Assembly: GCF_021155765.1 (NCBI RefSeq)
Contig: NC_060107.1
Span: 6,186,501 to 6,250,500 of the forward strand
Direction: 5' to 3'
DNA from: Diprion similis
Lineage: Eukaryota > Arthropoda > Insecta > Hymenoptera > Diprionidae
DNA: 64,000 bases
Positions within the stretch are counted from its first letter, which is position 1, and each line of letters opens with the position of its first letter. The notes under the pieces are model-generated. The model was given only the letters and a program-made list of their open reading frames with translations, was not told the origin of the DNA and searched no databases. Of the stretch, positions 1 through 16,120 are shown piece after piece. Made by a program: the position numbers and the translations under genes.

Positions 1-1936
1 TCAGTCTGATTAAAAAGTATTCGGAAATAAGAAAGTTTCTTAAAAACAAACAAACTCAAATTTTACAGTCTGGGCTTTTACATGGAAACCGTAAGATGTT
101 CTATTAGCTTTGTTAATTGCAGAAAAATTTGAATGCAATTAAAACAAAAGGATCCATATTGAAAATTTAGTGTGACGCTGCTATGAGTCAAGTGACCTTA
201 AAGTACCAACTTCTTTAAATTCCAGATTAACACGTAAGTCGATTCATTGCACACTAATCAATATGTGTCTGACAAGTTATTACCTCGACATATTTATTGC
301 AGTGGGGAGCACTTGTCGAGTTGCAGCATTTGATCCCTTCAGCCTGCAAATTTAAAAACAATATGGAACCATGTCCACAACTCTACTGATTTGAACGTTG
401 ATTAAAATAAATCGTCCAAAAGTGTGTACCTGTCGTGAAAACTTATGGAATAAGAAAAAACGAACGAAACGATACATCATCAAGTCATTACAGAAGCATT
501 AAGTATTCTTCGGTGAAAATTATTTAGCTGGGAGTAAAACAGCGAGTGCCAAGGAGCAAATTTTACGTTGTAAGTATCTCGCACATTTCAATACATACAT
601 GTCGCCCAGCACAAGTTCCAGCTTGAATTCGATACGTATCAGCTCTTGATTTGATCAATCAATCTGTAATTGACCCTCCAGACCAGTCGTGTATCCTTGA
701 AATAGATTGTTATGATTTCAAAAATGGCTTGCGCAGTCTGTAGAGAGCTAAATATGAATGATGTCATGCCATTCCTCCATATCGCGTTCATCCCAAAGCC
801 GCGGTCACGATGAACTCAGATAAACAACGGCTAGCTGTCTTTCACCAATGATATGCAATGCATAATTAGGGCGTTGTAGGGGAAGAAGCGTGTATCGGAT
901 GCGGAGTAGATATATCGGTCGAGATTCTATGAACTTTATATTATATATCAATGATACGCGTAGCGAGCTACGCGTTTCTTTTGCTAATAGAAAATACCAG
1001 AAACTGTGATTGCAACGGAGTCGTTTATGCGAATGTAACCGCGCAAGGGAGAAAAAGAGATGTATTCAAGACATGTCAATTCGAAGCTTTTACCCTCCGT
1101 TTCATCACTGTTCTCCAGTTCCATGTGTGATTTCAGTTGAACTTATTTAAACTATAGCCTAAACCGAGAGGAGAAGTTTTCGTTTCAGCCGCATTTACGT
1201 CTATTTCAATAAATCCAACTCGATTGACTCCGCGAAGCGGAGACTGTACATAGGAATATGTTTTCTAAGAATTCTATATCTGAACATGGAAGTGCTAGTA
1301 TAGAGCAGTACTGCTACTATTCGTTTCCAAGAATATTCGGTGACCCGGCTTTACGCTGACTTGCCCAGTATTTTTTTTTTGACTAGCTTATAATAGGGTA
1401 TTTACATTCTGAATAGGGATATTTTTAAACAACTATTATGTAACAAAGACATTTTTTCCGAGCTTCCATTGTCCTACATCTGAATAGTATCATTCTAACT
1501 TGCTATAGGTACTATGCTGGATTTTGAAAATTTTCGACGAGTAATAGCACTGGCCCTTCAACTTTGAATGCGTCTCATTATACGAAGCAGTTCAAATTTT
1601 GAAGTTCTAACAATTTCATCTTTCCAACTTGAACGAGTCATTAAAAAATACCTTTTGCTTATATTGGAATTTGGAAAGTGGCATCGTTTTTACCAAGTCT
1701 CCAAAACCATGTCAGATATTGGCGCAATACTCGCTGAGAGTACAAGTCACTCTCTGAAATCACATCTGCGATATGGTCTATCGAAGAGGGGTTCTAGGGG
1801 AGAGATTTTGGTGGGGGGAATGGGATGAGGTTTCAGAAGTCTCGAATGGAGTGGGGCCCAAGAGTGTTCGGTGTCCCTTTCGGTCCGTTTTGATCCGGCT
1901 GTCCAGTCAGCCCGAGACAAGACCCCGAGTGTCGTC
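1..1936. other. Upstream non-coding region of the glycine-rich gene
   Basis: No convincing exon on either strand. The stretch contains a 20-bp inverted repeat at 956-975 (two 9-base arms around GA), a small GC-rich hairpin at 1228-1242 and a T-run near 1370. The promoter and 5' UTR of the gene starting at 1937 presumably lie in the last few hundred bases, but I could not identify a clear TATA box or initiator. Confidence 0.5.
956..975. repeat. Perfect short inverted repeat
   Basis: The arms ACGCGTAGC and GCTACGCGT are exact reverse complements separated by GA. The element is GC-rich in an AT-rich setting. Function unknown; it could be a palindromic protein-binding site or chance. Confidence 0.6.
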
Positions 1937-4900
1937 ATGACGCGAGTACCGGGACCACCCTTGTGGTCCATTCTGGTCTTAATCGTCGTATTTGGTTTGG
2001 CGACGATTCAGGCTAAATATGACGTAAGTATTTTTTACAAAATTTCTGAAATTTCTGTTTTTGTTAATCTAAACATTTTTTTTCGACACTTTTATACTAT
2101 TTAATTCTGAAATCGAACTTTGATGTTACTTTCGTCCAAAAAACACCCGAGGAAGTATTTTTCTCTATCTTCCTGGGTTTTGATATGCATAATCAGTGAA
2201 CGCGAAAACTTCAATAGAGGATAAGAATAACGACGAATTAATAAAATCCTTGTATCATTAAGTTGAATGAAAACTTTCATCACCTACCTTTATAAATCGA
2301 ACTGCAAATATCAAATGCATAATATACAACGTAGAGTTTCAATTTGAGATAGTGATCGAACGTCTTAGAATTAGAGCAAGAATCTTCGCCGATCGTGAAT
2401 GTCCTTGTAATATTTTGATAATCGGTCATTGACAGAAGTGGTAACGATATGTGGGCAGGCGCCACTGTAGCACAATTTGACCGTATTTGTACAGTATCTC
2501 AACCAATTACTTTCCACGCATCTAATCATAGTCTAGTTAGAGTCATGACCTGTTATTCGTTATCATCTTTGAAAACAGGAGCCTTGAATGTGCAATTAAA
2601 TTTCGCAAGGAAATGTTCGCACGTGTGCCAATCTAAGGAACTTAGTCCTTGTAATCTAGCGCATCCCACTAATTTTATTCAGATACTGACTGACGAAAGA
2701 TTTGAGGATCAAAGGTTATGAGATAAGAAATGATAAATATTCTTTTAGCTTCTGCACGCTAGACTCACGATATCATAATATGTACTACTTCATATATCTC
2801 AATGTAAGACAATGTAAAAACATATAATACCAAAAAATACTTGTCATTCAAACCCTGCGCCTTTATCGGGCTACTATAAATGAGCAAATTAATTGACAAT
2901 TAACATTGTATTCTAATAGGAAAAGAGAAGGTTTGACCGGTCAATTGATCAGCCAGAAACTACTCTTGGCACATCTCATAGGCCCAGTAAACAGCGAACA
3001 TTCAATGATTACGAAACGGTAAGACAATATCATACAGCGAAATAATTGGTAGTGGGTTCCGAAAAAGGGATTTTCAGTTTTTTCAGATACGAATTGATTC
3101 TTCATTACTAGTATATTCTATGTCTCGCATGACATTCATGAATTCGGTTTTGCCCAGTCTAATCAACAACCCTCCCATTCAACGCCGAACCTTGAGTAAC
3201 AAGATTCGATTTTCATAATTAAAAGAATAAGTTTAAACCATGACCTTCTATCAAAATCATGCCCGCTTTAATTTTCACTGTTATTTATACATTATAAATC
3301 GGCTTTAGCATTACATCGCCTACAAGGACGCGAAGTTGAATGTGTGCTACTTGGAACCTATGAGAAACATTTCTTCTAATGGCCTGAACCTCTTGCAAGA
3401 AATTCTCCACAATGCAGCTGGTCGTCAAAGGACTCTCTATGTCTCGAACCAAGTCCTGACTAAAATAGAAGTAAGTCTAATAGAGTGCAACTGATCTTTC
3501 GATTACACGAGCTGACGGTTCAATCGCCCTTTGTTTCATGAGAGGTGAAGCGGAAAGTTGAACGTATCAAGTGACCTCTCCATAGGGCGTGTGTATGTTC
3601 CACTAATTAACTTCAAAGTAATTGCTAATGTTGATGTTATATTCAGCTGAATCGACAACAGGAAAACGATGTCATTACATTTAGTGTGCAATGCAGCGAG
3701 GAACAGTAATTATTAATTCTTGATTTAATGGAAGAAAAGTAATCGCAGTATTGCGATGGTCAACCTGATTAGGAATCTGTTACTCTAAAAACATCGGACG
3801 TATTTAACAAGTTAACAGTTCTCCGCATGACGCAATTTGCAATTGTTATCAGGTCGCACGAAGAGAGAGTTTATTTCTAGTCTCGCTTATCAAAATCAGG
3901 CACGGGTTGAACCAGTTTTTGTCTCTCCTTGACCATTGACCAATATCATTTTATCGCTTCCATTTCCTACGCGCTAATTTAGAATAACTAACCCATGACT
4001 GCGATTACAATGACATCCGACAGACTAAATTATTTTTGAGCTGCATTTTCAAATTTAATGTTGAATTAGAAGTATGAATTATTCTGGATCAGGTGCGCTT
4101 CTTTTATAACGGCTCACTTTGAGATGATGAGACATATAATTTCGAGTCGCTAAGAGCGGTCGTATGAATTTTTTGATGAAACTATATGATCTTCCTCATA
4201 TGCTGCATATTGTTTAGCATTGAATGCTTCAGAATTCAACTCATGAATCTTTCTTCAGAATTCTTTACGATGTCATTTAACCAGGTTTGGCGTCTCGCTG
4301 GAGGTCGTATAGTTGAGTTTTGCCGGGGACGATCCGCGGTATTGCTACAGGAAATCAAACCCACTCCAGGACATATGGAGGATCCTTTCCTTAACGAAAT
4401 TGCAGAGGACGAAAACGACGTTGTGCAACGTCGCGTAGCTGATGTTGTCTTGAAACCCTTATACGCTCGTGTAAAGAGGCAAACTCAGCTTCAGAAACGG
4501 CAGCAGCTTAATGCGAAAATTGCATTGCGTCAACGTCGTCAGGCACCGTTTCGAGGTCGTTTTCGTGGACAAACTCAATCGCAGTATCTAAATTTTGGTG
4601 AGGGACAACCAAAGGAAGGAAAAGCCGAAGCCAGGGTAACACATGATTCATCTCATGCGGTTGTTAGTAAGTTCTCTTCTTACTTTATTTGGCAATAAGG
4701 GAAGTACGGATTTTGTTCAGTTCTTGAACTGTAACATTGCTTTAGGTGGGACGAATGGTATGGGCCAGGCGCAGAGTATGTCCTCAGGTGGAAGTGACTG
4801 TGACGAATGTCCGGGATATCGTCAGCAAACATACCCAGGTCAAGGTGGAGGAATCAGTTCTCAAGGTAATTGAAAACACGCATGAAGGTTTGGTTAGTTG

Positions 4901-7900
4901 AAGCTTCACTAAAAACAAGCTGGATCGACCCACTCAATGAATCTGGTGTATTACGAATAACGGTACTACTCCAGTATCGTAAGATGTCGATGATTCAACT
5001 GTCCTGTTTGTTTGAAATTAGGTCCTGCGTGGTCCTATCCAACTGGAAGACCATCAAGTGGAAGTGATTACTTACCTAATTATAAACCGACATCTGGTTG
5101 GCAACAGAGTGGATCTGGATCAACGGGCCAGCAAACGGTGGGAAATAAGTTAGATAATCTATTGCTGCCAAAACAATACACGAGTGAAAAACAAGGTGGT
5201 TTGCCTAGTCAACCAAATAGTAAATATGTTGTTGGCGGCCCTGGTAGTGCTGCTGGTGTATATCCTGTAATTCCTGGTGCTGGTGGTGTACTGAGTGGTC
5301 CTGGGGGACAAAATACTGGCAGAGGCCCCAGTGGTATTAGTGGTGTTTATCCTGTTGTTCCTGGTGGTGGTGGTGCACTGAGTGGTCCAGGGGGCCAGAA
5401 TACTGGCAGAGACCATAGTGGTACTAGTGGTGTATATTCTGGCATTGGTCCAGGTGATAGAGGAGATGGACCGTATACTAGCATTGGCCCTGGTGGTATT
5501 GGAGGTAAACAACCTAGCATTGGCCCTAGTGGCGTAGGAAGTGGACAGCACCCTGGCAGTGGCACTGGTGGCGTAGGAGGACAGTATCCTGGCAGAGGTC
5601 CTGGTGGCGTAGGAGGACAATATCCTGGCAGTGGTTCTGGTGGCGTAGGAGGACAATATACTGGCAGTGATTCTGGTGGCGTAGGAGGACAGTATCCTGG
5701 CAGAGGTCCTGGTGGCGTAGGAGGACAATATCCTGGCAGTGGTTCTGGTGGCGTAGGAGGACAGTATCCTGGCAGTGGTCCCGGTAGCATAGGAGGACCG
5801 TATCCTGGCAGTGGTTCTAATGGTATTGACGGTGGACAGCGCCCTGGCAGTGGTTCTGGTGGCGTAGGAGGACAGTATCCTGGAAGTGGTCCTGGTGGCG
5901 TGGGAGGACAGTATCCTGGCAGTGGTTCTAGTGGTGTTGGAGGTGGACAGCACCCTGGCAGTGGTCCTGGTAGCACAGGAGGACAGTATCCTGGTAGTGG
6001 TTCTAGTGGTGTTGGAGGTGGACAGTATCCTGGAAGTGGTCCTGGTGGCGAAGGAGGACAGTATCCTGGCAGTGGTCCTGGTGGCGTAGGAGAACAGTAT
6101 CCTGGCAGTGGTCCTGGTAGCGTAGGAGGACAGTATCCTGGAAGTGGTCCTGGTGGTGTAGAACGACAGTATGCTGGCAGTGGTCCTGGTGGCGTCGGAG
6201 GACAGCACCTTGGCAGTAGTTCTGGTAGCGTAGGAGGACAGTATCCTGGCAGTGGTCCTGGTGGCGTAGGAGGACAGTATCCTGGCAGTGGTTCTAGTGG
6301 TGTTGGAGGTGGACAGCACCCTGGCAGTGGTTCTGGTGGTGTAGGAGGACAGTATGCTGGAAGTGGTCCTGGTGGCGTAGGAGGTGGACAGCACCCTGGC
6401 AGTGGTTCTGGTGGTGTAGGAGGACAGTATGCTGGAAGTGGTCCTGGTAGCGTAGGAGGACAGTATCCTGGCAGTGGTTCTAGCGGTATTGGAGGTGGAC
6501 AGCACCCTGGCAGTGGTTCTGGTGGTGTAGGAGGACAGTATCCTGGAAGTGGTCCTGGTGGCGTAGGAGGACAGTATCCTGGCAGTAGTTTTGGTGCCGT
6601 CGGAGGACAGTATCCTGGTAGTGGTTCTGGTGGCGTAGGCGGACAGTATCCTGGCAGTGGTTCTAGTGGTGTTGGAGGTGGACAGCACCCTGGCAGTGGT
6701 TCTGGTGGTGTAGGAGGACAGTATCCTGGCAGTGGTCCTGGTAGCGTAGGAGGACAGTATCCTGGAAGTGCTCCTGGTGGCGTAGGAGGACAGTATCCTG
6801 GCAGTGGTCCTGGTGGCGTAGGAGGACAATATCCTGGTAGTGGTTCTGGTGGCGTAGGCGGACAGTATCCTGGCAGTGGTTCTAGTGGTATTGGAGGTGG
6901 ACAGCACCCTGGCAGTGGTCTTGGTAGCGCAGGAGGACAGTATCCTGGCAGTGGATCTGGTGGCGTAGGTGGACAGTATCCTGGCAGTGGTTCTGGTAGC
7001 GTAGGAAGACAGTATCCTGGCAGTGGTTCTAATGGTGTTGGAGGTGGACAGTATCCTGGTAGTGGTTTTGGTGGTGTAGGCGGACAGTACCCTGGCAGTG
7101 ATTCTAGTGGTGTTGGAAGTGGGCAGTATCCTGGCAGTGGTCCTAGTGGCGTAGGAGGGCAGTATCCTGGTAGTGGTTCCGGTGGCGTAGGAGGACAGTA
7201 TCCTGGCAGTGGCTCTGGTGGCGTAGGAGGACCGTATCCTGGCAGTGGCTCTGGTGGCGTAGGAGGACCGTATCCTGGCAGTGGCTCTGGTGGCGTAGGA
7301 GGACCGTATCCTGGTAGTGGTCCTGGTGGCGTAGGAGGACAGTATCCTGGCATTAGTCCTGGTGGTGTCGGAGGACAGTATCCTGGCAGTGGTTCTGGTG
7401 GTGTTGGAGGTCAGTATCCTGGTAGTGGTTCTACTGGTGTAGGAGGAGGACAGTATCCTGGTAGTGGTTCTAGTGGTGTAGGAGCAGGACAGTATCCTGG
7501 TAGTGGATCTAGTGGCACTGTTGGTGGTTCTGGAGGATATCCCGGAATTGTTCCTGGTAATACCGGAGGTGGATATTATGGCAGTGGTCCTGGAGGCAGT
7601 GGAGGTGGATATCTTGGTGGCGGTCCTGGTAACGCTGGAAGTGGTTATCCTGGAAGCGGTATAGATGGTACTGGAGGTCCAAATAGACCTGGGTGGTATT
7701 CGGGCCAACCTGTCACTGATGGGTCCCGTCAAAATGGACCTCCAGTTGGGTTATTACAGAAAGAAAATATCATGTCGCAGCAGTATTATCCATCATCTGG
7801 GTTACAAGGTTCCGATGATGACGGAGATTCGCAAGCTTCGAGTTCAGTACAGAAAGCAAATTCCGGGACCACAGCTAGTGCATCAGCTCAAGGAAAGCAT

Positions 7901-9487
7901 GGACAGGGGACGGCACAATCTCAAGTTTCAGGAACTTACAGCGGTTCCGGATCATTTTCTGCTCAGGCGGGTACCAATGATGGCTCTAAAGGTGCTCAGA
8001 CTCAAGTTAGTGGTGGTAAGCAGGGTGCGACAAGCAGTGCACAGGGCTCTGGAGGTCGTGGCAAGAGCCAGGCTCAAGTACAGCTTCATTCGAATACAGG
8101 AGCTACATCGTCGGATGCACAAAGCAGCGGCTGGAATCATGGCACAAACTCGCAAGTACAAACAAGTTCCAAAGGCGGAATGGCAGACGCACAAGCTAAC
8201 GGCGAAGGAAGCACCTCGAGTCAGGCCCAAATAGGCTTCCAGCCTTACGAAAAAGAAAATGACCAATCGCAGACGAATTCGTCAATATTCCTAGGCGGTG
8301 GAACTGCTTCTGCACAAAGTGGGACATACAGAGGTCAATCACAGGCACAGTTGCATGGCTCGTTTAAATATGGTTTATCATATAACGGAGCTGCTCAGGC
8401 CGGTTCTGGTTCAGGGGCTGCTGCTTCTAGAAAACCTTTCAACTTTTCGAGTTCCAATTCAGAGCTGTTCAAGCCGTTTAGTCCATTTCCAACCGTCGTA
8501 ATTTCATCCGAAGAAGTGACAACTGACAGAAATTTACAACCAACCGAAGGGTTGCCAGAAGATGAAGAAGGCGGTGATGACCTTTACGAACCACAGACAC
8601 AGAACAGCGGAACACCATCTCCACTTATTCAGAAATCATATAGTACAATGTTCAATCCTTCGGATCCAACGAGAGCACCTGGAGGGTATAACAATCCCGG
8701 ACCAACTCGCAGCTCATTGCAAGAGACAAAAGTGGCTGAAACTTATGAGCAAGTAAATGCAAATTCAGAAGATTATGATGAAGAGTATACAGAAGAAGAC
8801 TATTACGACACTACGCCAACCGTATTCCCACCTGACGGTGTGACTAAAGATGATAGTGGTATCACCACGAGCAGCAAACAACCAAATCAATATCAACAGA
8901 CTCACGTTTCGAATGGAGAATACGGCACACGTGTCACACAAGACTCTACAACGGGATTTCGTGAGGGGGATATTCTCCAATCAGGACAATCTTTACCAGG
9001 ATTTACAATCCCTCCTGGATACCGTGGCAGGGTAGTGTCTGTTTCCGGCAGCGACACATTAGCTAAAGGTGACGGAAATTCGCAGTCCCAAACGCTTACG
9101 CTAACTCCAGGGAAAAACAACGTAACTTATGAAAATCGTACCAAGGAATCAGCAGCGGCCCATTCAAGAGCTTTGCAAACTCCACGTAACCGCTTTAGAT
9201 ATGACAACAGAAGATACCAACAACCCGCAGTACCACACAGTTACTTGCGCTCCCGTCCTAGTCCATCCAGTAAGCCTAATTATTACACGATCAGCAACAG
9301 CGTTGCAGGTAAGATACAAGGCAATAGAGACACAGCTCGCAAGTACGAACACCGTTACTACACAAAAAGCTCCACTTGTGGATACTTTACGTTCTCTTGC
9401 AATATCGTCTACGGCTCTAATGGGCGAACTAAGGTCTGTAAGCCAAAAATGCCGACGAACTCGGATGGTAGTCCAATAAAATGCTGA
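1937..9487 (+). CDS. Secreted Gly/Pro/Ser-rich tandem-repeat structural protein (6 exons)
   Basis: Six exons join in frame with GT-AG introns: 1937-2023, 2920-3018, 3309-3470, 4285-4666, 4746-4865 and 5022-9487. They sum to 5316 bases, 1771 residues plus stop. The first ATG opens a typical signal peptide: a short basic start, then a hydrophobic core (SILVLIVVFGLA), with likely cleavage after IQA at residue ~26. Residues 63-243 form a non-repetitive N-terminal part with basic cleavage-like sites (RVKRQ, RQRRQ). Residues ~458-1117 are tandem copies of a 12-13 residue unit. Residues ~1140-1420 are rich in SQAQ/SAQ motifs. An acidic Tyr-rich stretch sits near 1533, and four cysteines (1736, 1743, 1756, 1771) close the protein, the last residue being Cys. 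The composition suggests an extracellular cuticle, silk-like or matrix protein. I do not recognise a named orthologue; the role is inferred from composition. Confidence 0.85.
2024..2919 (+). other. Intron 1 of the glycine-rich gene
   Basis: The donor GTAAGT follows the signal-peptide exon and the acceptor TTCTAATAG precedes exon 2; both neighbouring exons are in phase 0. The short ORFs inside have no recognisable content. Nothing else is seen here. Confidence 0.8.
3471..4284 (+). other. Intron 3 of the glycine-rich gene
   Basis: The donor GTAAGT comes directly after exon 3 and the acceptor ends in CCAG before exon 4 (phase 0). No further gene, repeat or RNA is recognisable inside. Confidence 0.75.
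5543..7520 (+). repeat. Coding minisatellite, ~36-39 bp unit, about 50 copies
   Basis: This is the internal repeat of exon 6. Each unit encodes PGSGSGGVGGQY or a 13-residue form such as PGSGSSGVGGGQH. Substitutions are frequent (GSG/GPG, QY/QH/PY, GGV/SGV/GSV), but changes in unit length are whole codons, so the frame is kept throughout. The 12- and 13-residue forms are interspersed, sometimes in recurring order, as unequal exchange would produce. The codons avoid stops on the opposite strand, so long antisense ORFs appear here; these are artefacts of repetition. Confidence 0.9.
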
Positions 9488-11554
9488 AAATCTGTCTGAA
9501 AATCTACGTGACTTTCTACACACATATCATTAAACTTTCAGAATACTTACTGTAACTAACGTCGATATATTCACATTTGTTTTCATTGCACTGCCTTCTT
9601 CAAATAACGCAAGTATTCATATGAAAAATTTATCTCAAAGATTGGGTCGTATAATTTTAAGGAATTAAATTCTATATAGTTAACGTTTTAACTTTTCCGA
9701 TCATTACACAGAATTGATTTTTCAATCTTTGAAAGTATATACAAAAATAGTGTTACAATCTGTCGTTATGCGAGAGAACGCAAGTAATTAAGTATACTTG
9801 TCCGACGATTTTTCAATTACGAATGAATTTCGAACGACGAAAAACGATTGAGTTAGTGCATATGCTCATTTTTTTCCATTATAATATATACACATAAACG
9901 GAAGTATCATGAGTATCCCTCAAGATGCTGCTGCTTGTGCCACGTGAACGGATCACAGAAAAGCGGAAGACTGATATCTGATGTAATCAGTGAACCGTGT
10001 GCGCTTTTTCTGTGAACCGTCTCATACGGGACTGCACCTTTTAATCATTAGAATGTGGGGCAACGGTGGGGTAACGGATGAGTATCAAACACTTGGACGA
10101 AACGCGGACGCGTACTGTGTACAAAATATGTGTATTACGAATATATGTATTCTGAATTGTATTTGCTGCTGTTACACATTTGTAAGCTTTGTACTACTGC
10201 GTCAATGCGCCAATCAAGTTATGCGTTGACTGCTGTGTTGAATTATTGAGAAACAAACGAAAGAAAAAGGCTTGTAAGATATGCTCTAAGCTTGTAAGTT
10301 GAAAGCAAGTTTTCAAAAACTGCATATTTTCTGCCGCAAGATGACGTCTTCCGACATGTCATATCTTATTGATAGTGAGAAAAAAGTTTCCGACGACATA
10401 TCGCGTATGAGCAAAAAAAAAACGATTTTAACATTGAATTATACCAAGTTGATTATATTTCGGGTCCGTTCTGAAATTAGCTACCAGTGCTGTCAACCAT
10501 CTTTTATCTCTTGTGCGCTGCCGAGTTCGTGAGTAGCTCTGCCTTTGTCCTAGGGAGTTTTAAGGCTGCCAGCTAATTTCGGAACGCACCTTTCATTGTA
10601 TCAATTTCAATAGTTATTTCCAATAGATTGTTTTTGTAATCAATCTAAAATCTTTTCTCGTTTTATTACTAGCATGCGCACGTGAAATTGGATTGTGAAA
10701 AGAAATCGACGGTTGGATAAATTATTTTGTACATATGCTTTCAACGTTTTTGAAGAAATATTAAAATTTCGAAACGAATATCGATTTTGCCACTTCAGAA
10801 TCAAGTTACGATTCGTTAACTATTTCACTACACTTTGTTGATTCTATACGAGTAGGGGAATTCAGTAAAAAATACTCAGACAAAAGTATGGTTTCATCAT
10901 ATTCTAATCAGCATATACATATAAGCTATATATATTCACATTCAATTATTATTCACAGAGTTACACAAATTATTGCTTCAAAGTATTTCACATATATATT
11001 TTATATTGTTAATACGGTTTATTAAAATAATGTGCTTATAATCAGGAAACACCTCAAATTCTTATTTCGTCAGTCTTTATGGAAATAATACAAACAATTT
11101 ATCATTGTTCTGCGGCCAATTGTACAAAAAAGAAAGTGATAAAACATTTTGTACATGCATTAAATCATTTAACACAACATATGAAAATTGTAAAGAATTC
11201 TATATAGATCGCAAAAAGTTAAATAAGTATACGTAAACAACATAAAATGTACAAAAATTGCAAGTAAAAAAATAAACGTAATTATATTATGTATGTACAG
11301 CGTAACAAAATTATTAAAGCGTAATACAAATGTCGGATTTTTCAACAATTCAGACAAGTATCTGCAGAGGAGTTAGTAATAAAAAATTTCATGCTGAGTA
11401 TTTGTCTCTATCGTAAATAATAATACTAATTAAATTACATGGAAGCGTCTTAATCATCTTTCAACATGCTATTATGTATCTTTACTTTTTCAGTCTGCGA
11501 CTAAAATAAAATCGTGCGTTGTGTTTACATTTGTACAGATTTACAGGATGCTGT
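9488..11554. other. Intergenic region between convergent genes
   Basis: This separates the stop codon of the glycine-rich gene from the stop codon of CCDC102A. It is AT-rich and should contain both 3' UTRs. An ATTAAA at 9529-9534 is a possible polyadenylation signal for the plus-strand gene. A minus-strand AATAAA at 11018-11023 could serve CCDC102A. One miniature inverted-repeat element lies at 10463-10590. No exon was recognised. Confidence 0.5.
10463..10590. mobile_element. Miniature inverted-repeat element, family 1 copy 1
   Basis: The terminal inverted repeats at 10463-10487 and 10566-10590 share the core GAAATTAGCT and differ at about four of 25 positions. The interior is non-coding. 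A diverged copy in opposite orientation lies at 14729-14850, which supports a mobile origin. TTTC occurs next to both ends and may be the target-site duplication, but this is uncertain. Confidence 0.7.
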
Positions 11555-14489
<2,935 letters not shown>

Positions 14490-15930
14490 TGGGAGTTAGC
14501 AGGTTAACCTATTCCATGAGGTTACCGAATGGATTACTGTACTGAATAGTATTTCATGTAACCTTCATTTTAGTTGGAGATTTATTTTCTAGTAGCACTG
14601 ATAAATGCGCACAATATTAACTACAATTAGATACCTTTGCGCAAAATAGAGACAAACTTTTATTATTTACAATAATCCTAAAGAAAACAACACAATGACA
14701 GAAGCTTGGTAAAAATTAGAAGTACGTAAGGATGCGTTCCGAAATTTACTGTTAGCGTTAAAAACTCCCTAGGACAGAGGCAGAGCTATTAAAGAACTCA
14801 GCAGTGCAAGAGAGATGAAAGACTGTTGACAGCACTGGGAGGTAATATTATAGCGTACTCTAAATTGAAATCACAAAGTATCGCGCATACTTCGCTGGTA
14901 TCGCGCAGCGTTGTATTACGCGTGCGCTATTTGTAGTATCATTTTGAATCTGGGTGTGTTCTGATTATGGAGGGTAGAGGTAAAGAGAACTATCTCCGTA
15001 TATGAAAAGTGTCCGTCGAATGCGTAAAATTAGGGTGGCGCCACAGTAGCTACAGGGAGATTTTTAAAGAAAGCGCCAAAATTAGGAGAGTAGGATAGAG
15101 AAACAAACAAGAAAAGAAAATCTTCCGCTTCGTTATAGCGGAATTTTTAAAATAGGTTTGAAATAAGAAACAATTATGAATAATCGAACTTCTACGTATC
15201 TGTTTTCAATGCCTAATTCGTGAATATTGAAGAAAGAATGCATGAATATGTTGAGAAAGTTAGGGAAAAAAAGTTCACCAAAAAGAGAATTATAGAAATA
15301 AGAAATTGACAAGTATCAATTTTTGGATGATAATTTTATTTTCAATGGATCATAATAAATTATAAAAATGAACAACCGTTGATGATGTAAATATTTCATG
15401 AAAAATTATTTTACATATTGTTGGTTGGAGATAGGACAGCAACGAAGGTAAATAATTTTTTCAATTTTTTGATTGACGCCCACTTGAGCAACTTTTCACC
15501 ACACAAACTTCTACCATTATTATTCTTTAATTTTGAAGAGTTCTATGACAGTGAACCAGAAAGCGAGAGAAAAAAATGCAGTTATTTCAGGTTATAATTA
15601 TGAAATTATTTCGGACTACGTGAATAGTTAAGGTTTGTCAACTGTACTGTCACTAACTACTCTGGTCACCAAGTTGTGGAATTTTTAAACTCGGCATACT
15701 TCTATCCGCCTGAAACTACTACACTCATAACACACCTTTGAACAACGCTAACGCAATTCTAGAGAATTTGTGAACTGTTATTTACAGCATCCGCCGGACA
15801 CTTTTTCAACGTTTCTCCCATATACTATAGTTCTCCTTACCTCTACGTTCCATAGATCTAATATCAGCTGCCGTTGCGCAAAGTTCCGGGAAAAAGAGCC
15901 GAAATTTGAGATGAATGTTGAATTAAAATT
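14490..15930. other. Intergenic region: CCDC102A upstream flank to satellite edge
   Basis: This holds the presumed promoter of CCDC102A (leftward), a miniature inverted-repeat element at 14729-14850, and a 6-base-arm hairpin near 15122-15143. The rest is AT-rich non-coding sequence up to the first satellite monomer. No other gene is recognised. Confidence 0.5.
14729..14850. mobile_element. Miniature inverted-repeat element, family 1 copy 2
   Basis: It matches the reverse complement of the element at 10463-10590 over almost its whole length. Shared blocks include GCGTTCCGAAATT at the outer end, ACTCCCTAGGACA, GGCAGAGCTA and GTTGACAGCACTGG. Its second terminus is eroded. It lies about 240 bases upstream of the CCDC102A start codon, so it may sit in the promoter or 5' UTR. 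Confidence 0.65.
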
Positions 15931-15946
15931 GATTAGGTGCAGTCTC

Positions 15947-16120
15947 CGACGTAATTTTGCGAGAAGAAGCGATTGATCGCAGTCCCAATCCGCTGCGAGC
16001 AACGCCTGAAAAGTTACAGGCGAAAAACTGCATATTTTCGTCCTCATTTCTCTGCTGTTGGTCCAACGCTCTTTTTCATGTGTTTTTTGAGATCCTGGGG
16101 GTCGATTTAGGTGCATTGTC
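15947..16120. repeat. Left-edge short satellite monomer (174 bp)
   Basis: The first monomer is 174 bases rather than 312. It lacks a 138-base segment running from CTCCGGAAAGG to AATTCTTTC of the standard monomer. It has AGGTGCATTGTCCGACG where others have AGGCACTATTCCGACG. A similar AGGTGCA junction occurs at 15934, at the very start of the array, so this short junction is seen twice. The missing length is 46 codons, so it also preserves the frame. Confidence 0.85.

Noticed and set aside
5159..7732. Antisense ORFs of 857 and 668 codons
   Set aside because: They mirror the Gly-rich repeat of a well-supported plus-strand gene and have no start region, splice sites or non-repeat domain of their own.
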